From NCBI RefSeq assembly GCF_024753135.1, contig NZ_JANUGP010000019.1:62001-126000 (forward strand): a DNA stretch of 64,000 nucleotides. Direction: 5' to 3'. The position numbers were made by a program, and so were the translations under genes. The stretch comes from Streptomyces pyxinicus. GTDB taxonomy: Bacteria; Actinomycetota; Actinomycetes; Streptomycetales; Streptomycetaceae. Shown here piece after piece: positions 58,561-64,000 of the stretch; within the stretch, counting starts at the first letter, position 1, and every line of letters starts with the position of its first letter. The notes beneath the pieces are model-generated. The model ran no database searches. It saw nothing but the letters and a program-made list of their open reading frames with translations, and was not told the origin of the DNA.

Positions 58561-59376
58561 GTGACAGACATCCGACCGGGCCGGCCTCCGGCCGCGGCCC
58601 CCGTGCCCCGGCGCGCCCCGCTGCCGGCCCGGCACGACGAGCCCGTCCTGGACGTGGTCGTACCGGTGTTCAACGAGGAGAAGGATCTGGAGCCCAACGT
58701 CCGGCGGCTGCACGCGCATCTGCGGGACACCTTCCCCTACCCGTACCGGATCACGGTCGCCGACAACGCGAGCACCGACCGCACCCCGGCCATCGCGACG
58801 CGGCTCGCCGCCGAGCTGCCCGAGGTGGCCTCGCTGCGGCTGCCGGAGAAGGGGCGGGGCCGGGCGCTGCGGGCGGCCTGGTCGGGCTCGCGGGCGCCGG
58901 TGCTGGCGTATCTCGACGTGGATCTGTCCACCGGGCTGGCCGCGCTGCTGCCCCTGGTGGCGCCGCTGATATCCGGCCACTCCGACCTGGCCATCGGCAC
59001 CCGGCTGGCGCCGGGCGCGCGGGTGGTGCGCGGGACCAAGCGCGAGGTCATCTCCCGCTGCTACAACATCCTGCTGCGGTGCGCCCTGTCCGTCGGCTTC
59101 TCGGACGCGCAGTGCGGGTTCAAGGCGGTGCGCCGGGAGGCCGCCGAGCGGCTGCTGCCACTGGTGCGGGACGGGGAGTGGTTCTTCGACACCGAGCTGC
59201 TGGTGCGCGCCGAGCGGGCGGGCCTGAGGATCCACGAGGTGCCGGTGGACTGGGTGGACGACCCGGACAGCAGTGTGGACATCGTCGCCACCGCGCTGGC
59301 CGACCTGCGCGGGATCGCCCGGATGCGGCGCGAGCTGGCCGGGCGCCGTACGGGCGGGAAGGCGGTGGCCTCGTGA
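58561..59376 (+). CDS. GT2 glycosyltransferase (dolichyl/polyprenyl-phosphate sugar synthase-like)
   Basis: A 271-residue GT-A enzyme starting at GTG 58561. VVVPVFNEEKDLEPNVRRLH is the nucleotide-sugar-binding start, YLDVDLSTGL the DxD, and SDAQCGFKAVRREAAERLLP is characteristic of DPM/DPG synthases. No membrane helices. The next gene overlaps by 4 bases (GTGA) and is a multi-span mannosyltransferase-like protein, so a lipid-linked sugar is probably made here and used there. Confidence 0.9.
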   Translation: MTDIRPGRPPAAAPVPRRAPLPARHDEPVLDVVVPVFNEEKDLEPNVRRLHAHLRDTFPYPYRITVADNASTDRTPAIATRLAAELPEVASLRLPEKGRGRALRAAWSGSRAPVLAYLDVDLSTGLAALLPLVAPLISGHSDLAIGTRLAPGARVVRGTKREVISRCYNILLRCALSVGFSDAQCGFKAVRREAAERLLPLVRDGEWFFDTELLVRAERAGLRIHEVPVDWVDDPDSSVDIVATALADLRGIARMRRELAGRRTGGKAVAS

Positions 59377-60614
59377 CCGCGACCGCCCTGCCCGGCATAC
59401 CCACCTCCGCGCCCCGGCCCGGCCCGGAGCCCGCGCTGCGGGCGGCCGCCCGCCGGCACGGGCCGGTACTGGCGCTGTTCGGCGCGCTCAAGCTGGCCGG
59501 TTTCTGCTCCTTCATGTACCTGCTGTCCTCGGCCGGCGACTTCCGCACCAAGCAGCCCCGGTTCGGCGGCGGAGCGCACGCCTGGGACGTGCTGGCCACC
59601 TGGGACGGCTGGTGGTACCAGCAGATCGCGCTGCACGGCTACGACCCGAAGCTGATCCCGGTCCCGGGCGCCACCGGTCTGATCACGCTGGAGGGCAACT
59701 CGGCGGCGTTCTTCCCGCTGTACCCGGCGCTGATCCGGCTGACCTCGTCCCTCACAGGGCTCGGTTCCTACGGCGCCGGGATGCTGGTGTCGGTCCTCGC
59801 CTCCTTCGCCGCCGCGCTCGGCGTCTACGCCGTCGCCGAGCACCTGGGCGGCCGGCGCACCGGGCTCGCGGCGGCCGGACTGTGGGCGGTGTGGCCGGGC
59901 TCGGGCGTGGAGTGGGCGGTCTACTCCGACTCCCTCTACGTCGCCCTCGCCGCCTGGGCCTGCCACGCCGTGCTGACCCGCCGCTGGCTCACGGCCGGTG
60001 TCCTCGTCTTCGCGGCGGGCCTCAACCGGCCGACGGCCGCCGCCCTGATCGCCGCGCTCGGCCTCGCCGCGCTGCTCGCCCTGCGCCGCGGCCAGGACGG
60101 CGTACTCCGTCCCCTGCTGGCCGCCGCCATCGCCCCGCTCGGCCTGTTCGGCTACCTCCTGTGGGTCGGCAACCGCATGGGCGACCTGGGCGGCTACTTC
60201 AAGCTCCAGTCCGGCGCCTGGGCGCACAGCTTCGACTACGGCGAACAGACCCTGGACGTCCTCACGTCCGTACCGGTCGGCAAGTTCGACTACCTCTTCG
60301 CCTACCCCTTCGCGGACGTCATCTCGGTCTGCGTCATCCTGCTGGCCTGCGCCCTGCTCCCACTGCTGATCCGGCTGCGCCCGCCGGCGGTCCTGGTCGT
60401 CTACACCGTCCTGACCCTGCTGCTGGTCCTCGGCAGCCAGCAGATCGTCGCCAACATCTCCCGCTACCTCCTCCCCTGCTTCCCCCTGTTCCTCCCCCTC
60501 GCCTCCGCCCTGCGCCGCCTCAGCCTCCCCATGCTGTGCACCCTCCTGGGCATCGCGGCCCTGGCCTCCGGCTCGTACGCGGGGTACGCGCTGTTCGAGC
60601 TGGGGGTGCCGTGA
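59373..60614 (+). CDS. multi-span mannosyltransferase-like membrane protein (PIG-V type)
   Basis: A 413-residue integral membrane protein with about ten hydrophobic helices. WDVLATWDGWWYQQIALHGYDP is split here as WDVLATWDGWWY plus IALHGYDP, matching the first luminal loop of PIG-V/GT-C enzymes with acidic residues. FFPLYPALIRLTS and the late LPCFPLFLPLA segment are also typical. Uses a lipid-phosphate sugar donor, supplied presumably by the overlapping GT2 enzyme. Acceptor unknown. Confidence 0.87.
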   Translation: MTATALPGIPTSAPRPGPEPALRAAARRHGPVLALFGALKLAGFCSFMYLLSSAGDFRTKQPRFGGGAHAWDVLATWDGWWYQQIALHGYDPKLIPVPGATGLITLEGNSAAFFPLYPALIRLTSSLTGLGSYGAGMLVSVLASFAAALGVYAVAEHLGGRRTGLAAAGLWAVWPGSGVEWAVYSDSLYVALAAWACHAVLTRRWLTAGVLVFAAGLNRPTAAALIAALGLAALLALRRGQDGVLRPLLAAAIAPLGLFGYLLWVGNRMGDLGGYFKLQSGAWAHSFDYGEQTLDVLTSVPVGKFDYLFAYPFADVISVCVILLACALLPLLIRLRPPAVLVVYTVLTLLLVLGSQQIVANISRYLLPCFPLFLPLASALRRLSLPMLCTLLGIAALASGSYAGYALFELGVP

Positions 60615-60621
60615 CCGGGGT

Positions 60622-61578
60622 TCAGGCCATGCCGTCGAGGAGGGCCTGGAGGTAGTCCTCCAGTCGTCCGGTCAGCAGGGCCGGGGTCAGTTCCGCCCGG
60701 CCGCTCTCGCGCCACGGGACGGCGACCTTCTCGGCGTCCGGCGCGAAGGCGAGGGCGTCCAGCAGCCGCCAGTACAGACGGTCGGCCGCGTCCTCGGCGA
60801 GGGTGCCGCCCGCCGCCGTGTACCGGTCGGCGAAGCGCAGGCCCGCCGGGGCGCCGTGCAGCAGGGCCAGCGCCGTCGAGCAGTGGGCGACGTCCAGGTC
60901 GGCCGGTCCCCAGGAGGTCTCCACCCAGTCGACGACCCCGCTGATCCGCAGGTCGTCGCCGTCGCCGGTGAACAGGACGTTGCCGGGGTGGAAGTCCCGG
61001 TGCAGGAAGCGGCCCCGGTACGCGGGCGGCTCGCGCCGGATCACGTCAACGGCCCGCCGCCACAGCTCGGGCCGCTCGGTGTGCTCGGGCGGGCGCACCC
61101 GCTCGGGGGCGGTCCAGGCCTGGTAGACGCGGGGCCGGTCCCCGGCGGCCACAGGCAGCCGGTGGATGCCGAGCAGTTCGCGGGCCAGCAGCCCGGCCCG
61201 CCGCTCCGCCTCCGCCTCCTCCAGGCGCACGGTCCCGGGCAGCAGGGTCATCAGCAAGGACGGATGGTCGCAGTACCGGGCCGTGGCGTCGACGGCGACC
61301 AGCCCGGCCGCGGGCACCTCCGTGCCGTCGAGCAGGCGCAGCACGGCCGCCTCGCGGTTCAGCAGGCCTTCCGCGTGCCGGACGTAGAAGGGCTTGGTGA
61401 ACGAGCGCAGGACGAGCGAGCGCCGGCCGTCCGGCCCGGCGATGTCGAGGCGCCGCATCCGCGACGTCCAGCCGCCGCGCAGCAGTACGGCGCCCTCGAC
61501 GCGCTCCCCCGCGGACAGGCCCTTCTCCACCCAGGCGCGCGTCGCGCTCCAGACCTCGTCATCTTGACTCGTCGTCAT
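60622..61578 (-). CDS. aminoglycoside phosphotransferase-family kinase-like protein
   Basis: A 318-residue APH/choline-kinase-fold protein starting MTTSQDDEVW. The Brenner motif is FLHRDFHPGNVLF, and the metal-binding segment is GVVDWVETSWGPADLD. The N-lobe shows LLRGGWTSRMRRLDI. Probably a small-molecule kinase; aminoglycoside resistance cannot be claimed. Starts 26 bases after the ABC gene stop on the same strand; converges on the GT-C gene. Confidence 0.9.
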   Translation of the reverse strand: MTTSQDDEVWSATRAWVEKGLSAGERVEGAVLLRGGWTSRMRRLDIAGPDGRRSLVLRSFTKPFYVRHAEGLLNREAAVLRLLDGTEVPAAGLVAVDATARYCDHPSLLMTLLPGTVRLEEAEAERRAGLLARELLGIHRLPVAAGDRPRVYQAWTAPERVRPPEHTERPELWRRAVDVIRREPPAYRGRFLHRDFHPGNVLFTGDGDDLRISGVVDWVETSWGPADLDVAHCSTALALLHGAPAGLRFADRYTAAGGTLAEDAADRLYWRLLDALAFAPDAEKVAVPWRESGRAELTPALLTGRLEDYLQALLDGMA

Positions 61579-61604
61579 GAGGCCCAGGCTACGCAGCCGG
61601 TGCG

Positions 61605-63470
61605 CTAGACCAGGCTGTCCCGCCAGGCCCGGTGCAGGTCGGCGTAGCGGCCGCTGGTGGTGACGAGGGTGCGGGGGTGGCCGTCCTCGATCACCCGGCC
61701 GTGCTCCATCACCAGCACGCGGTCGGCGATCTCGACGGTGGAGAGGCGGTGCGCGATGACCACCGCGGTACGGCCGCGCAGGACCGTCGCCATGGCCTGC
61801 TGGACGGCCTGCTCGCCGGGGATGTCCAGGGAGCTGGTGGCCTCGTCCAAGATGAGGACCGCCGGGTCGGCGAGCAGGGCGCGGGCGAAGGCGACCAGTT
61901 GGCGCTGGCCGGCGGAGATCCGGCCGCCGCGCCGGCGGACGTCGGTGTCGTAGCCGTCGGGCAGGGCGCTGATGAACTCGTGGGCGCCGATGGCCTTCGC
62001 GGCCCGCTCGATCTCCTGCCGGCCGGCGTCGGGCCGGCCGATGGCGATGTTGTCCGCGACCGTGCCGGAGAACAGGAACGCCTCCTGGGTCACCATCACG
62101 ACCCCGCGCCGCAGTTCGGGCACGGACAGCTCGCGCAGGTCGACCCCGTCGAGCAGGACGCGGCCCTCGGTGGGGTCGTAGAACCGGGCGAGGAGCTTGG
62201 CCAGGGTGGACTTGCCGGCGCCGGTGGTGCCGACGACGGCGACGGTCTGCCCGGCCGGCAGGGTCAGGTCGAAGCGGGGCAGCACCTCGCCGCCGGTGCG
62301 GTAGGCGAAGCGGACGCCGTCGAACACCACCTCTCGGCCCGGCAGTTCGTCCTCCAGCGGCGGGAGTTCGCGCGCGGTGACCGGTTCGGGCACGGACGGC
62401 TCCTGGGCCAGCAGGCCGGCGATCTTCTCCAGGGAGGCCGCGGCCGACTGGTAGGAGTTCAGGAACATGCCGAGCCGGTCGATGGGGTCGTACAGGCGGC
62501 GCAGATAGAGCACGGCCGCCGCCAGCACGCCCAGTTCCAGCGAGCCGGACGCCACCCGGTAGGCGCCCCACAGCACGATGCCCGCGACCGCCGTGTTGGC
62601 CACCAGCCGGGAGCCGACCACATAGCGGGCCATCTCCAGCAGGGTGTCCCCGTTGGTCCGCTCGTGGGTCCGGTTCAGCAGCGCGAACTCGCCCTCGTTG
62701 GCGGTCTCCCGGCGGAAGGCGCGCACCGGGCGGATGCCGTTCACCGTCTCCACGAACTTCACGATCACCGAGGCGATCGCCGTCGACCGCGAGCGGAACG
62801 CCCGCCCGGCGCGCCGCTGGTAGAGCCGGACCAGCAGGTACAGCGGTACGAAGGAGGCCACCGCGACGGCGCCGAGTCCGAGGTCGAGCCAGAGCAGCAT
62901 CGCCGAGATGTACACGAAGGACAGCAGGACGGTGACGAGTTCCTGGAGGCCCTCGTCGAGGAGTTCGCGCAGCGACTCCACGTCGGTGGTGGAGCGGGAG
63001 ATCAGCCGGCCGGAGGTGTAGCGCTCGTGGAAGTCGACGCTGAGCGCCTGCGCGTGCCGGAAGATCCGGCCCCGCAGGTCCAGCAGGACGTCCTGGCTGA
63101 CCCGCGCGGAAACCTGGATGAACGCGAACTGGAGGACGCCGGAGGCGAGGGCGCACAGAAGATAGCCGACGCCCACCGCGACCAGCGGGCCGTGCCGGTC
63201 CTCCCGGAACGCCGGTACGGCGCGGTCGATGGCGTACGCCACCAGCAGCGGGCCGGTCTGCACGGCCGCCTGTTGCAGCAGGAGCAGCAGGACGGTCAGG
63301 GCGACGCGGGGCTTCATCGGCGCGAGCAGCGAGCGCAGCAGGGCGGCGGTGGCGCCGGGCGGGGTGGGCAGGACGTCCCGGTCGAAGGGGTCGTCGTCGC
63401 CGGTGGTGCCGTGGGGGCGGACGGGTTCCTCTGGTTCGGTGCCGGTAGGGGTGGAGGCGGTGGTGGTCAA
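61605..63470 (-). CDS. ABC exporter half-transporter (heterodimer partner 2)
   Basis: A 621-residue fused permease-ATPase: six membrane helices (about 50-330) and a nucleotide-binding domain with Walker [10 protein letters not shown], signature [12 protein letters not shown] (ISAGQ in place of LSGGQ), and Walker [12 protein letters not shown] with catalytic Glu. The start is TTG 63468-63470 overlapping the preceding gene's stop as TTGA; the alternative downstream Met would delete the N-terminal region. Forms a heterodimer with the truncated gene at the right edge. Substrate unknown. Confidence 0.93.
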   Translation of the reverse strand: MTTTASTPTGTEPEEPVRPHGTTGDDDPFDRDVLPTPPGATAALLRSLLAPMKPRVALTVLLLLLQQAAVQTGPLLVAYAIDRAVPAFREDRHGPLVAVGVGYLLCALASGVLQFAFIQVSARVSQDVLLDLRGRIFRHAQALSVDFHERYTSGRLISRSTTDVESLRELLDEGLQELVTVLLSFVYISAMLLWLDLGLGAVAVASFVPLYLLVRLYQRRAGRAFRSRSTAIASVIVKFVETVNGIRPVRAFRRETANEGEFALLNRTHERTNGDTLLEMARYVVGSRLVANTAVAGIVLWGAYRVASGSLELGVLAAAVLYLRRLYDPIDRLGMFLNSYQSAAASLEKIAGLLAQEPSVPEPVTARELPPLEDELPGREVVFDGVRFAYRTGGEVLPRFDLTLPAGQTVAVVGTTGAGKSTLAKLLARFYDPTEGRVLLDGVDLRELSVPELRRGVVMVTQEAFLFSGTVADNIAIGRPDAGRQEIERAAKAIGAHEFISALPDGYDTDVRRRGGRISAGQRQLVAFARALLADPAVLILDEATSSLDIPGEQAVQQAMATVLRGRTAVVIAHRLSTVEIADRVLVMEHGRVIEDGHPRTLVTTSGRYADLHRAWRDSLV

Positions 63471-64000
63471 CGGGGGTCGTCCTCCTGTGCGCCGGGCGGG
63501 GGCCCGGAAGGTGCGCCGGGCTCTGTCCCGGAAGGTGCGCCGGACTCTGCGCTCTGCTGGGCTCCGGACATCAGACGGGCGTACTCGGGGTGGTCGCGCA
63601 GCAGTTCCTGGTGGGTGCCGACGGCGGCGACGCGGCCGCCGGAGAGCAGGGCGACGCGGTCGGCCAGCAGCACGGTCGAGGGGCGGTGGGCGACGATCAG
63701 GGCGGTGGTGTCGGCGAGCACCTCGCGCAGCGCGGCCTCGACGGCGGCCTCGGTATGCACGTCCAGGGCGGACAGCGGGTCGTCCAGGACGAGGAAGTCG
63801 GGCCGGCCCACGACCGCGCGGGCCAGGGCGAGGCGCTGGCGCTGGCCGCCGGACAGGCTCAGACCCTGCTCGCCGACCCGGGTGTCGGTTCCGTCGGGCA
63901 GCGCGTGCGCGAAGCCGGCCTGGGCGACGGCGAGGGCCCGGTCGAGGTCGGCCCGGTCCGCGCCCTCGGGTGCGCCCATGAGGACGTTGTCCCCGACGCT
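63467..64000 (-). CDS. ABC exporter half-transporter, partner 1 (N-terminal part outside window)
   Basis: The C-terminal 177 residues of an ABC ATPase/permease. The visible part reads from [18 protein letters not shown] to the end. Signature [13 protein letters not shown] is canonical, but Walker B is [12 protein letters not shown], with Asp where the catalytic Glu normally sits, a sign of a degenerate site. A Pro/Gly/Ser-rich tail follows. Overlap of 4 bases with the partner gene supports obligate co-expression as an asymmetric heterodimer. The membrane domain and Walker A lie past base 64000. Confidence 0.93.
   Translation of the reverse strand, partial: SVGDNVLMGAPEGADRADLDRALAVAQAGFAHALPDGTDTRVGEQGLSLSGGQRQRLALARAVVGRPDFLVLDDPLSALDVHTEAAVEAALREVLADTTALIVAHRPSTVLLADRVALLSGGRVAAVGTHQELLRDHPEYARLMSGAQQSAESGAPSGTEPGAPSGPPPGAQEDDPR

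Noticed and set aside
60622-61578. Aminoglycoside resistance gene
   Set aside because: Only the general kinase motifs are visible; the family is large and mostly not involved in resistance.

Overview
The window is high-GC, strongly third-position-GC-biased actinobacterial DNA. Gene content and order (gatC-gatA, an RmdB-like GGDEF/EAL gene, ligA, mnmA next to a cysteine desulfurase, gcvT-gcvH-glyA-sdaA) match a chromosomal core segment I remember from Streptomyces coelicolor (about SCO5500 down to SCO5440). The genus Streptomyces is therefore very likely; the species is not determined. I saw no tRNA, rRNA, CRISPR array, insertion sequence or prophage.

Layout. 1-13820: housekeeping genes, mostly on the minus strand: gatA (cut by the window edge), gatC, a cupin, the c-di-GMP protein, NAD-dependent DNA ligase, a MetE-like protein, an SDR, a LOG-family protein, mnmA and a cysteine desulfurase, with small plus-strand genes among them. 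A TPP riboswitch sits on the plus strand between the amidase gene and the 3' end of the convergent cysteine desulfurase gene, with no plus-strand gene behind it. 13821-21295: small membrane proteins, a TetR regulator with a three-copy operator-like repeat, a WYL regulator with a divergent DinB-like protein, a thioesterase, an esterase, a TRIC-type channel and a secreted M1 peptidase. 21394-27877: a five-gene oligopeptide ABC transporter operon. 28168-35905: two SseB-like proteins and a P-loop protein, divergent from a glycine-riboswitch-controlled gcvT-gcvH-glyA-sdaA set for glycine and serine catabolism.

36170-43810 looks like an accessory insertion between core genes: a large SARP/NB-ARC/TPR regulator, a 782-base non-coding stretch, then a 35-residue acidic RiPP precursor, a fused ThiF-like/YcaO cyclodehydratase and a SagB-type FMN dehydrogenase. 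This is a minimal azol(in)e peptide (TOMM/LAP) locus with only one Cys in the precursor and no obvious transporter or protease. A strong hairpin between precursor and cyclodehydratase fits differential expression. It is the most novel part of the window. 43833-47202 holds a hydrolase-cupin pair with a divergent TetR, a GH25 muramidase without signal peptide and a coenzyme-F420-type reductase.

47339-64000 returns to ordinary Streptomyces content: an EF-hand protein, a GNAT protein, a beta-propeller lipoprotein with a polysaccharide-deacetylase-like lipoprotein, an HATPase, an enoyl-CoA hydratase, two tandem L,D-transpeptidases, the glycogen debranching enzyme GlgX, a SigE-family sigma factor with a membrane partner, a GT2/mannosyltransferase pair, an aminoglycoside-phosphotransferase-like protein and a heterodimeric ABC exporter cut by the right edge.
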